Shown piece after piece: positions 8,573-17,338 of a stretch of 64,000 nt of DNA. The position numbers and the translations under genes are program-made. The stretch comes from JAGXLC01 sp964585385 (GTDB lineage Bacteria > Bacteroidota > Bacteroidia > Bacteroidales > UBA12077): assembly GCA_964585385.1 (NCBI GenBank), contig CAZPDP010000007.1, positions 1 to 64,000 of the forward strand, written 5' to 3'. The notes beneath the pieces were generated by a model that was not told the origin of the DNA, ran no database searches, and saw nothing but the letters and a program-made list of their open reading frames with translations. Each line of letters starts with the position of its first letter. Within the stretch, counting starts at the first letter, position 1.

Positions 8573-10909
8573 TCACTCATACCTCAAACTATCCACGGGA
8601 TTGGTATTAGCCGCTTTCAAAGACTGGAAAATCACACTAAAGAAACCAATCCCTATAGCAAACAGCCCGGCAATCAGAAACACCCAGACAGTAATTTTGG
8701 TATGATAGGCAAAATTCCGGAGCCAGTCTTCCATGAACAGGTAAGCCAGCGGACTGGCTATAACAAATGCAACAATTACCCACTTCATAAAAGAACCGAC
8801 CAACATATTGATTATTCCACTTTCCGTTGAACCCAGCACTTTTCTGACTCCAATTTCCTTGGTTCGTTGCAGGGAGATATATGTTGCCAGACCCAGCAGT
8901 CCGAGAAATGAAATAATAATAGCAATGATTGTAAAGTATATCACTATTTTCTTCGTATTCTGTTCTATATTATACAAATTTTCAAAGTCTTTTTCAAGGG
9001 ATGTCAGCATAAATGGAGCATTAGGAGGAGCCAGTTCATCCCATTTTTGACGAACTGTATTCAGCACCTCATTTGCTTTTTCCGGTTTGTACCGAATCAG
9101 CATATTATCCCGGACAACAGGAGCTCGCATTAAAAACACACTGGGGTCTATTTTGTGATGAAGAGAACGGAAGTTAAAATTCTCACTTACACCCACCACT
9201 TCTCCGTATGAATGCGATCCAAACACTGAAAAAGATTTGTTCAATGCATTCTCCCATCCAATATGCTTTTGAGCAGCTTCATTAAGTATGTAAAGGGCTT
9301 TCTTCGTTCTTTTTTGTTGTTTGTAATACTCTCCTCCTTCTCTAAAAGGTATATTCAGTGTTTCAAAAAAGTCCTTATCCACCTCATGAAGATACATAGT
9401 AATTCTTTCCTCTTCTTTACTTCCTTTCCAGTAGGCTGTCTGATTCCAGTGTACAAGTCCTGCACCGAAACTGGTCGTTGTAACACCCTCAATATCTGAA
9501 TGAATTAAAAGTTCCTGTTTCAATTGCTCTACCTTGACATCAGGCCAGTGAACCTGAAGTGTGTATATGTTATGAGGATTTAATCCCAGATTTTTTGAAT
9601 TCAGATAATTCAGTTGCTTTATGTAAACCAGGGAACATATCAAAAGAAAACTGGTTACACCAAACTGGACAAGTACAAGGATATTCCTGAACCGGCCAGC
9701 TTTCTTGCCTTTGTAGAATGACTCTTTCAGAAGTCCCATAATATTAAATCCCGAACTGTAAATTGCCGGGTAGAGACCTGCCAAAATCCCTGTGGAAATG
9801 GCAATCATTATATAAAAGGGCAAGCGGGAATAATCAAAATGAAGATTTTTCTGAATAGCCTGATTGAAACCCGGACGCAAAAGTTCCACGAAAATCAAGG
9901 CCAACAGCAAGGCAATCATTGAAAGCAAAATTGATTCAATGAGTATTTCAGCAATTATCCTGCTCTTACTGCTTCCTGCAATCTTTTTAAGCGCTACTTC
10001 CTTTGAACGCTTGAGCGAAATCGCTGAAGCCAGGTTGGTATAATTAATAACAGCTAAAAGCAACACAAAAAAGGCAGCGGACAAGTATATGTAAATGTAC
10101 TTCTTTTCTATCGTAGGAAATTCATTGCCCCTGATCGGGATAAACCGTAGTTCCTTAAGGGGTTGAAGCTTCAGAAAATTCAATTGCATAACCCTGTCCT
10201 TTCTGTCCACTGAAATTTCCTGAATTTTTTTCTCAGCCTGTTCGTGATACCGATTATCAATATGCAGATATGTTGTAAAGTTAAAACTTCCCCAACTGGT
10301 ATTTTTTTCCAGTCGTTTAAAAGGAATAATGAAGTTAAACTCAATGGTTGAATTTGTGGGTGGATCGGCAGCCACAGCCTCTACGGTAAAGGGCACCTTG
10401 TCTTTCGAGAGATATACTGTTTTGCCTACCGGGTTTTTCTCACCAAAATACTTTCTGGCCATGCTTTCTGTAATTACCATGCTGTTGGGGTTACGAAGAA
10501 CCCGGCTTGGATCTCCTTCCACCAGCTTAAAATCAAAAACTGAAAACAGGGAGCTGTCAGCATAAAGCAATTTCTTTTCAAAGAACATCTCATCTCCTTT
10601 GAGAACAGTCACATCCTCTCTTGGCTCCATTCTGACGTATTCTTTAATTTCCGGTACACGCTCTTCCAGATAAGGAGCAAGCTCTGCAGGGGTTCCACCA
10701 TGAAAATCCCCTGTATTACCTGCTATGATCCTGTAAATGTTGTTATAATTATTATGAAAGGTATCGTAACTTCTTTCATGGTTTACAAAGAGCATGATCA
10801 TTATGAATGCACCTAATCCAACGGAAAGGCCAAGAATATTCAGAAAGGTATGAAATCTGTGCCTGCTGAAATTCCTTATGATTATAAGTCGTAAAAATTG
10901 TCGTATCAT
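8573..10909 (-). CDS. MacB/FtsX-type ABC transporter permease (module 2, second)
   Basis: A 778-residue paralogue of the permeases at 70 and 11512, with the same plan. An N-terminal helix (LGLSVGLGAFIMIMLFV, near 27-43) leads into a MacB-like periplasmic domain. FtsX helices follow with LKKIAGSSKSRIIAEIL (near 310), then a central helix pair, a second periplasmic domain and a C-terminal FtsX block with GVRKVLGST. It ends NPVDSLRYE. It lies downstream of the permease at 11512 in the same direction, across a 600-base repeat-filled gap, so co-transcription is possible but uncertain. No sigma-54 box was found at the position where the two sister genes have one. No ATPase partner is adjacent. Confidence 0.9.
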   Translation of the reverse strand: MIRQFLRLIIIRNFSRHRFHTFLNILGLSVGLGAFIMIMLFVNHERSYDTFHNNYNNIYRIIAGNTGDFHGGTPAELAPYLEERVPEIKEYVRMEPREDVTVLKGDEMFFEKKLLYADSSLFSVFDFKLVEGDPSRVLRNPNSMVITESMARKYFGEKNPVGKTVYLSKDKVPFTVEAVAADPPTNSTIEFNFIIPFKRLEKNTSWGSFNFTTYLHIDNRYHEQAEKKIQEISVDRKDRVMQLNFLKLQPLKELRFIPIRGNEFPTIEKKYIYIYLSAAFFVLLLAVINYTNLASAISLKRSKEVALKKIAGSSKSRIIAEILIESILLSMIALLLALIFVELLRPGFNQAIQKNLHFDYSRLPFYIMIAISTGILAGLYPAIYSSGFNIMGLLKESFYKGKKAGRFRNILVLVQFGVTSFLLICSLVYIKQLNYLNSKNLGLNPHNIYTLQVHWPDVKVEQLKQELLIHSDIEGVTTTSFGAGLVHWNQTAYWKGSKEEERITMYLHEVDKDFFETLNIPFREGGEYYKQQKRTKKALYILNEAAQKHIGWENALNKSFSVFGSHSYGEVVGVSENFNFRSLHHKIDPSVFLMRAPVVRDNMLIRYKPEKANEVLNTVRQKWDELAPPNAPFMLTSLEKDFENLYNIEQNTKKIVIYFTIIAIIISFLGLLGLATYISLQRTKEIGVRKVLGSTESGIINMLVGSFMKWVIVAFVIASPLAYLFMEDWLRNFAYHTKITVWVFLIAGLFAIGIGFFSVIFQSLKAANTNPVDSLRYE

Positions 10910-10946
10910 TTTTTTAATTGTTAGATTATTATATTGCTTATTGAGT

Positions 10947-11512
10947 AATAGCCGCTAATTCGCGAATAACTTTTCATTGTCCTATTTCCTTAGTTTTCAT
11001 TTTCCCATATTATGCGTTGATTGAGTTGATTGAGTTAATTGAGTTAATTAAGTTGTTTGCAATGCCTACTCCCTACTCCCTACTCCCTACTTCTTACTTA
11101 ATTCTTCATTCTTCATTTATAATTCATAATTTCTCATTGTTCATTATTGAATAGCCGCTAATTCGCGAATAACTTTTCATTGTCCTATTTCCTTAGTTTT
11201 CATTNNNNNNNNNNNNNNNNNNNNNNNNNNNNNNNNNNNNNNNNNNNNNNNNNNNNNNNNNNNNNNNNNNNNNNNNNNNNNNNNNNNNNNNNNNNNNNNN
11301 NNNNAATAGCCGCTAATTCGCGAATAACTTTTCATTGTCCTATTTCCTTAGTTTTCATTTTCCCATATTATGCGTTGATTGAGTTGATTGAGTTAATTGA
11401 GTTAATTAAGTTGTTTGCAATGCCTACTACTCAATACTCCCTACTCCCTACTCCCTACTTCTTACTTAATTCTTCATTCTCAATTCATAATTCATAATTT
11501 CTCATTGTTCAT
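10947..11512. repeat. Tandem duplication of about 203 bp spanning assembly gap 1
   Basis: Unit 1 is 10947-11149. Unit 2 begins at 11150 with the same AATAGCCGCTAATTCGCGAA start, runs into the N gap, and its remainder reappears from 11305 to the permease stop codon at about 11512. Each unit contains a GAGTTGATTGAGTTAATT run, a CTACTCCCTACTCC run and the AATTCATAATTTCTCATTGT repeat (11121-11145 and 11489-11513). With the 55-base overlap removed, unit 2 would be about 208 bases. True copy number cannot be known from this assembly. Confidence 0.75.
11205..11304. other. Assembly gap 1 (100 N)
   Basis: Exactly 100 N. The 55 bases before it (11150-11204) are identical to the 55 bases after it (11305-11359). 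This suggests two de Bruijn contigs that overlap by one k-mer length and were scaffolded with a fixed spacer, so the 100 N need not represent real missing sequence. Confidence 0.95.
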
Positions 11513-13911
11513 TACTCATCCCTAAGAGACTCCACTGGGTTCCTGTTTGCTGCTTTAACTGCTTTAAAGCTTATAGTCAGTAACGTAATTCCTAAAGCCA
11601 GTATTCCGGATGCTGCAAAGATCCACCAGGAAATGGTTGTTTTATAGGCAAAATCCTGGAGCCATTTGTTAAGAAGAAAGTAACCAACGGGTACTGACAC
11701 CAACAGAGCGTAAAGGATAAGTTTGACGTATTCTACAGAAATTAATGCCAGGATATGCTTTACATTAGCTCCATTTACTTTGCGAATAGCAATTTCTTTG
11801 GTTCGTTTCTTAAGTGTAAAAATAGTCAGTCCCAGCAAGCCCATGGAGGCTATCAGGATAGCAAGCCCGGCAAAAATTGTAATTAAAGTTGCAAGCTTAT
11901 TCTCGCTTTTATAGAGCTCATCAAAATTTTGATTCACATAAGTTAGGTTCGGCTTGTCCATACCCCCGAATTTCTGCCAGGTATCAGCTATGTGAGATCT
12001 GACTGACTGCATGTTAGCCCCACTGATTTTTACTAAAACTTCTCTCACCATTTGCTGATTGCCTATTAAAATCATCGGGGCTATCTTTTCTTTGAACGAA
12101 TGGTAATGAAAATCTTCTATAACCCCTACAATCTCTCCCATCATAGTTTTTTCTCCAATAGGATTTTCATAGCCAACTTCTTCAAGTGCAGATTTATTCA
12201 GTAAAACTTTTCCGTTAAAGTTGTTTGCATAGTCACTAAGCCTTTTTCCTTCAACAAGTTGTATATTTAAAGTTTCCAGGAAATCTTTATCGACAAACAA
12301 ACCATCAACGTTGATTTTATCTCCGGGATCTTCTGTCCTTTTCATAGTAACCGCCATCCTGCTTTTGGTTGGAGGAACCCACATACTTCCACTGACAGAA
12401 ATTATATCCCTGTGCTCAAGCAGTTCTTTTTTAAATGCCTCATAACTGTGTGAAATAGCTGGATTATTAGCTATATTAACAGAAAGGACATTTTCAGGGT
12501 TAAAACCCAGGTCGTGATGTTTTGAAAAATGAATCTGTTTGTAAATCCCAATTGATGTAATGACGAGAAGTAAAAATATGATAAATTGAAGGGATATCAG
12601 TATCTTTTTAGCACTGTAACGCTTTGATACCAAAAGGCTATTCCGGCTTAAGACAACCACAGGTCTTATCCTTGAAAAATATCTTGTAGTGAATATACCC
12701 GGCAAATAAGTAATTACAAACAATATTAAGCCAAACCCCAATACTACTTTAAGATTTATCTCATAGTTAATGAAATTTTTATCCATAAACCTTATTATAA
12801 AAGGCCTGAATTGCTCAATTAAAATGATAGCCAAAGGAAAAGCAATAAGAGTAATGATTACTGACTCAACAAGCACCTGGTTAAATAGTGCTTTCCTTGT
12901 GGCTCCGGTTATTTTTCGGATTGCAATTTCTTTGGCTCTCTCTACAGCCTGTGAGGTGCTTAGCAGAATATAGTTTATAGAGGCTATAATAAGAATTAGA
13001 AAACCAACAGCCGAAAAGATATAGACTGAGGATATATTTCCACTTTCGAAATATTGCGTCAGAATATGTCCCGACTTAAAATAAATATCATCAAGACTTT
13101 GCAGATGATAATTAATAGATTCTGGCTGTTCAAGATACTTTTCTTCAATAGTTCGAAATTCTTTTTCAAACTTTTCTTCTTCAAAACCTTCTTCTGTCAA
13201 TATGAATGTCATAAAAAATCCAAAACCCCAGTTTGTTTTAAAAAATTCCGGAGAACGTACATTATTATCAGAATTCCGAATCATATTCGGGAGTTGTTCT
13301 ATTCCAAGATCAAGGGAGGCGAGGAAATCGGGTTTAAAAGATGAATTCTCAGGAAAATCCTCAACAATACCCGATACGTTAAGCGAAATATCTTCACCCG
13401 AGGTCTTAATAGTTAACTGGTTTCCAACAACATCCGTTTCTCCAAAATATTTTAAAGCCATGGATCTTGTCAGAACAATATCGTTGGGATGAGTAGTTAA
13501 ATCCTCCGGGTGGCCCTCCAAAACCGGTATGTTTAGAATTTCAAACAGACTGTTTTCCACACAATAGAAGTCACTTTCTGGTATATATTCACTATTCTTT
13601 CTAATCTTAACCGAAAATAAATTTAACATTCGTGCTGTTTCTTTTACCTGGGGGTATTCCTCTTTTAAAACATCACCCAGAGGATAAGAACACTGGGCTG
13701 TGAACATGTCGTGCCCCTTACTTTCCTGGATTAACCTGTAAATCCTGTCCTTTTTGTTGTGGTAGTTGTCATAACTTGTTTCATGAAAAATAAATAGAAG
13801 AATCAGAAAAGTAGCAGCTAATCCCAATGCAAGCCCGAAAATATTAATAAAACTAATGGTACGATTTCTGATTAACCTTCTGAATGCTGTTTTTATATAA
13901 TCTTTTCTCAT
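11512..13911 (-). CDS. MacB/FtsX-type ABC transporter permease (module 2, first)
   Basis: A 799-residue permease of the same family as those at 70 and 8573. The first helix (IFGLALGLAATFLILLFIF) lies near 24-42, a MacB-like periplasmic domain follows to about 295, then FtsX helices with IRKITGATRKALFNQVL near 330-350. A central helix (ILISLQFIIFLLLVITSIGI) near 435 and a C-terminal FtsX domain with AIRKVNGANVKHI complete it. It ends NPVESLRDE. It is divergent from the second sigma-54 regulator gene and has the better of the two sigma-54-like promoters, 30 bases before its ATG. Substrate unknown; the ATPase must be encoded elsewhere. Confidence 0.9.
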   Translation of the reverse strand: MRKDYIKTAFRRLIRNRTISFINIFGLALGLAATFLILLFIFHETSYDNYHNKKDRIYRLIQESKGHDMFTAQCSYPLGDVLKEEYPQVKETARMLNLFSVKIRKNSEYIPESDFYCVENSLFEILNIPVLEGHPEDLTTHPNDIVLTRSMALKYFGETDVVGNQLTIKTSGEDISLNVSGIVEDFPENSSFKPDFLASLDLGIEQLPNMIRNSDNNVRSPEFFKTNWGFGFFMTFILTEEGFEEEKFEKEFRTIEEKYLEQPESINYHLQSLDDIYFKSGHILTQYFESGNISSVYIFSAVGFLILIIASINYILLSTSQAVERAKEIAIRKITGATRKALFNQVLVESVIITLIAFPLAIILIEQFRPFIIRFMDKNFINYEINLKVVLGFGLILFVITYLPGIFTTRYFSRIRPVVVLSRNSLLVSKRYSAKKILISLQFIIFLLLVITSIGIYKQIHFSKHHDLGFNPENVLSVNIANNPAISHSYEAFKKELLEHRDIISVSGSMWVPPTKSRMAVTMKRTEDPGDKINVDGLFVDKDFLETLNIQLVEGKRLSDYANNFNGKVLLNKSALEEVGYENPIGEKTMMGEIVGVIEDFHYHSFKEKIAPMILIGNQQMVREVLVKISGANMQSVRSHIADTWQKFGGMDKPNLTYVNQNFDELYKSENKLATLITIFAGLAILIASMGLLGLTIFTLKKRTKEIAIRKVNGANVKHILALISVEYVKLILYALLVSVPVGYFLLNKWLQDFAYKTTISWWIFAASGILALGITLLTISFKAVKAANRNPVESLRDE

Positions 13912-13940
13912 AATTAGTATATGTTTGTTTCAGGTAAAAA

Positions 13941-13956
13941 GTCAAACCTAATGCCA
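13941..13956 (-). promoter_or_regulatory. Candidate sigma-54 promoter of permease at 11512
   Basis: On the minus strand this reads TGGCATTAGGTTTGAC: -24 TGGCAT (consensus TGGCAC), 5-base spacer, -12 TTGAC (consensus TTGCW). The -12 edge is 30 bases before ATG 13911, matching the element at 2445-2460 before permease 1. An NtrC-type regulator is encoded divergently. Confidence 0.6.
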
Positions 13957-14009
13957 AAGCCTACAAGCTATTCATAATCAGCAATATAAATATCCGAAAC
14001 TTTATAAAA

Positions 14010-14037
14010 GTGTTGGATTTTACAACACCCATGTTGT
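14010..14037. promoter_or_regulatory. Overlapping palindromes, candidate activator binding site
   Basis: GTGTTG-gatttta-CAACAC (14010-14028) overlaps ACAACA-ccca-TGTTGT (14022-14037), so three related half-sites lie in 28 bases. They sit between the divergent regulator and permease genes, about 55-70 bases upstream of the sigma-54-like promoter. This is a typical place for an enhancer-binding protein site, and autoregulation is also possible. The function is inferred from position and symmetry. Confidence 0.45.
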
Positions 14038-14076
14038 ATTTTCGGACAAAACGCATTTACTTTATAAAAAAAACCG

Positions 14077-15447
14077 ATGAGTAAAAATAAGGGAAAAATT
14101 CTTATTGTCGATGATAACAAAGAGCTGCTGACAGCCCTTAGTATGTTCTTAAAGCAACACTTTACAGAAGTACAGACTGAGCGTAATCCAAATAAAATAC
14201 CTTCTTTGATTCGAGAAGAAACATTTGATATCATATTACTTGACATGAATTTTTCTGCGGGTGTAAGCACAGGAAACGAAGGAATTTTCTGGATGCGGGA
14301 GATTTTGAAAATTGACCCTGATGCCACTATTATTTTTATAACAGCATACGGGGATGTCGATTTAGCGGTGAAATCCATGAAAGAAGGTGCCACCGATTTT
14401 ATCCAGAAATCATGGGATGAGGATAAAATGCTCTCAACCATTCTTTCTGCTTATAAGCTTCGAAAATCAAAACTGGAGATTAAAAAGCTCAAAAACAGAC
14501 AAAGCCATCTGACCGAAGAATTAGGAAAATTACCTGAAAGCTGTATATGTCATTCAGAACCCATGCAAAAAATCTACAGATTAATCGACAAGGTAGCAGG
14601 CACAGATGCCAATATTCTGTTAACTGGCGAGAATGGCACGGGAAAAGAGATTATTGCCAGGCAAATTCATACAAAATCAAGCAGGTTTGAGCAGGCTTTC
14701 ATCAAGGTTGATTTGGGGGCTATTCATGAAAATTTGTTTGAAAGTGAATTGTTTGGACACATGAAAGGAGCTTTTACAGATGCAAAAACAGATAAACCAG
14801 GGAAATTTGAAATTGCCTCAGGGGGCACAATTTTCCTGGATGAAATCGGCAATCTGCCCTTTAATCTTCAACCCAAGTTGTTGTCAGTACTCCAAAACAG
14901 GGTTGTATACCGGCTTGGCAGTAACCAGTCCGTACCGGTTGATATTCATGTTATTTCAGCAACCAATCAGCCGCTGTTAGATATGATTGAAAACAATCGT
15001 TTCAGAGAAGATTTACTATACAGACTTAATACTATTCAGATTGACCTCCCACCATTAAGAGAAAGGCCGGAAGATGTCGAAACGCTGGCAAAATATTTTC
15101 TTAAAAAATATTGTGTCAAATATCATAAAGAGCTTTCTATTCCCCATTCAACAATAACCAAAATGAAAGACTACACATGGCCCGGTAATATCCGGGAATT
15201 ACAGCACTCTATCGAAAAAGCAGTAATCTTAAGTGATGATAAAGAAATTAATTCCAAACTGCTTATACCCGCTGAAAAAGCCAGGGAAATGAGCCGGAAA
15301 AAAACCTTCAATCTGGAAGAAAACGAGAAACAGATTATTCAACATGCATTGAATCAATTCCGTGGAAACATAAGCCTTGCAGCAGAAAAGCTGGGAATTA
15401 ACAGGTCGACGCTTTACGCTAAAATCAAAAAATATGATATTCAATAA
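14077..15447 (+). CDS. Sigma-54-dependent response regulator, NtrC family (module 2)
   Basis: A 456-residue paralogue of the regulator at 2570. The receiver has DD at 12-13 and D56; the conserved Lys-Pro is K111-S112, so the usual proline is missing. The AAA+ domain has Walker A GENGTGKE at 184-191, GAFTDA at 231-236 and Walker B with LDE at 254-256. The Fis-type helix-turn-helix is near the C terminus (LAAEKLGINRSTLYAKIKK). It overlaps the downstream kinase by 14 bases. It is the likely activator of the permease(s) on the other strand. Duplication of the whole module with its sister at 2570 is evident from gene order and motifs. Confidence 0.93.
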   Translation: MSKNKGKILIVDDNKELLTALSMFLKQHFTEVQTERNPNKIPSLIREETFDIILLDMNFSAGVSTGNEGIFWMREILKIDPDATIIFITAYGDVDLAVKSMKEGATDFIQKSWDEDKMLSTILSAYKLRKSKLEIKKLKNRQSHLTEELGKLPESCICHSEPMQKIYRLIDKVAGTDANILLTGENGTGKEIIARQIHTKSSRFEQAFIKVDLGAIHENLFESELFGHMKGAFTDAKTDKPGKFEIASGGTIFLDEIGNLPFNLQPKLLSVLQNRVVYRLGSNQSVPVDIHVISATNQPLLDMIENNRFREDLLYRLNTIQIDLPPLRERPEDVETLAKYFLKKYCVKYHKELSIPHSTITKMKDYTWPGNIRELQHSIEKAVILSDDKEINSKLLIPAEKAREMSRKKTFNLEENEKQIIQHALNQFRGNISLAAEKLGINRSTLYAKIKKYDIQ

Positions 15448-16765
15448 TTTCAATTTCAGAATTGCCCTATATGTTGCCGCGATTGTAGCAACCAGCTTTT
15501 TGTTTACTCTTAGCCTCTACCGGGAATTTATGGTTGCTACTTCCACAGGTCTGGGCTTACTGCTTGTTATTGAAAGCTCCCTCCTGATTCATTACATAAA
15601 AAAGATAAAACGGGATATGCTCCGCTTTGTAGACGCGATAAAAAACCAGGATACCTCACTGGTATTCAAGAAAGATATCAAAGACTCCTTTATGCGCGAC
15701 CTGCATGATGGATACAATGAAATAATAACAGACTTCCGGCTTGTTCGGAAAGAAAAAGAGCTTGAACATCATTTCTTTCAAAATATTATTCAGCATTTGA
15801 CAATAGGAATTGCAGCCTCCAATCAAACCGGAATTATCCGCCTTCAAAACAAGGCGTTCAAAAATCTTTGCGGAATTAATAATGTCAAAAAAATTGATGA
15901 TTTGAGAGAAACACATAAAGATCTTCCAGACTTGATATACTCCATGAATCATGGTGAGGAATCATCTATCAAACTACTCGCGAATAATGAATTTAGGCAT
16001 TTGTCTATAAAAATTTCAGAAATTAAACTGGAAAAAGAGCCGGTTAAAATTATTTCTTTCCAGGACATTAGCAGGGAGATTGACAGAAACGAGGTGGAGG
16101 CCTGGCAAAAACTCATTAAGGTACTCAGGCACGAGATTATGAATTCGATCAGCCCTATTCGTATCATGTCCGGGAACCTTCTGAACATGCTCACTCAGGA
16201 AGAAAATTCCAAATTTGATAAATTCAGGGATGACATGCATGAAGGACTCAGAACCATTCGCAAAAGAAGTGAAGGATTAAGTGAATTTGTTGAATCATAC
16301 AGGAGTCTGAGTAAAATTCCCGAACCCCGGTTTTCCGAGATAAATATTAAAACCTTGCTCACAGAAGTAGTAAAACTATTCGAAAATAACCAGAAAGATG
16401 AAATTGCAATATCTGTTGAGGTGACACCCAGAAATTTAATGATACTGGGCGATGAAAACATGCTGCAACAGGTACTCATCAATCTCGTTAAAAATGCAAT
16501 GGAATCATTTGATGACACAAAACATACCGATATTCATATAAAGGCTTTTCAACAGAATCAGAAAAAGCACATACAGATTTCGGATAAAGGTCGTGGAATA
16601 CCGGAGGACAGACTTGAAAATATATTTATACCTTTTTACACAACCAAAGAGAAAGGCAGTGGAATCGGGTTAAGTTTCTCCCGCCAGATTATGCATTTAC
16701 ATAACGGCAATATTCAGATTAATTCAGAAGAAAATAAGGGAACAACGGTTTTACTAACCTTTTAA
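15434..16765 (+). CDS. Sensor histidine kinase, NtrB-like (module 2)
   Basis: The start is taken as ATG 15434 (443 residues), overlapping the regulator stop as in module 1. Two membrane helices (IALYVAAIVATSFLFTLSLY and GLGLLLVIESSLLIHYI) are followed by a linker and a PAS-like region. The phosphoacceptor helix has RHEIMNSISPIRI, and the HATPase has NLVKNAMESF, SDKGRGIP and GSGIGLSFS. It has the same architecture and partner arrangement as the kinase at 3927, again with almost no extracytoplasmic loop. It is the cognate kinase of the upstream regulator. Confidence 0.9.
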   Translation: MIFNNFNFRIALYVAAIVATSFLFTLSLYREFMVATSTGLGLLLVIESSLLIHYIKKIKRDMLRFVDAIKNQDTSLVFKKDIKDSFMRDLHDGYNEIITDFRLVRKEKELEHHFFQNIIQHLTIGIAASNQTGIIRLQNKAFKNLCGINNVKKIDDLRETHKDLPDLIYSMNHGEESSIKLLANNEFRHLSIKISEIKLEKEPVKIISFQDISREIDRNEVEAWQKLIKVLRHEIMNSISPIRIMSGNLLNMLTQEENSKFDKFRDDMHEGLRTIRKRSEGLSEFVESYRSLSKIPEPRFSEINIKTLLTEVVKLFENNQKDEIAISVEVTPRNLMILGDENMLQQVLINLVKNAMESFDDTKHTDIHIKAFQQNQKKHIQISDKGRGIPEDRLENIFIPFYTTKEKGSGIGLSFSRQIMHLHNGNIQINSEENKGTTVLLTF

Positions 16766-16783
16766 GATTCTTGATTAAGCAGG

Positions 16784-17179
16784 TTAGTTTATGTTTTCTT
16801 CAATTATGTCGTAGGGAACTTTTGTGTCAGTAAAAACCTGCCAAAGCTTAATTTTTCCATCCTTTACTATGGCCTTCCACGCTCCGGGAAGTCGCCAGTA
16901 ATTACTGTCTTGCTTGTTTTTCTTATTCATGTACGTGGCGGCTGCAGTTCCAAAAACACCAATAACAGATTCATTTTCAATAATCTCCGACACTTCTATG
17001 GTATAATCCGGGAAAAATTCAAAATACCCCTTCCAACCCTGTTCCATATTATATTTTCCAACAGTTTCCTTGCCGTGGGAGTTAATAAAGATATGGTTCT
17101 CATCCATTAAGTCAGTCATTTCATCAACATCATGCCTGTTGATGGCTTCAATAAAATCCAGAACAATTTGGGTATTCAT
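16784..17179 (-). CDS. SnoaL/NTF2-like fold protein
   Basis: A 131-residue single-domain protein. The N-terminal helix VLDFIEAINRHDVDEMTDLM, followed by strands with HGKETVGK, a helix GWKGYFEFFPDYTIEV and a C-terminal W-x-V-F-T-D strand, is the SnoaL-like NTF2 fold. Members range from polyketide cyclases to ketosteroid-isomerase-like proteins and proteins of no known activity. The exact reaction cannot be told from sequence. It is convergent with the kinase gene ending at 16765 and stands alone on its strand, with a terminator hairpin for the next gene 90 bases upstream. Confidence 0.75.
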   Translation of the reverse strand: MNTQIVLDFIEAINRHDVDEMTDLMDENHIFINSHGKETVGKYNMEQGWKGYFEFFPDYTIEVSEIIENESVIGVFGTAAATYMNKKNKQDSNYWRLPGAWKAIVKDGKIKLWQVFTDTKVPYDIIEENIN

Positions 17180-17265
17180 AACAGAATCAAATTAATGGCA
17201 ACTCTATCGAAAGTCACGCAAATATACAAAATGAAACCCTTGTAACAAAATGAATTTTATAAATC

Positions 17266-17298
17266 AAAGGTCCGGTTACTCTTTATAACCGGACCTTT
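17266..17298 (-). terminator. Hairpin terminator after S9 peptidase gene
   Basis: AAAGGTCCGGTTA (17266-17278) pairs with TAACCGGACCTTT (17286-17298), a 13-bp stem with a 7-base loop. It lies 40 bases beyond the stop codon of the minus-strand peptidase gene. The U tract is short, so termination may be partial. Confidence 0.75.
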
Positions 17299-17338
17299 AG
17301 TATTAATTTTTATGCATTCAGGGTATCAGTGTTCCCTG

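Noticed and set aside
10939..10954. Sigma-54 promoter before permease at 8573
   Set aside because: Only GGC of the -24 box is present at the homologous position and no -12 box.
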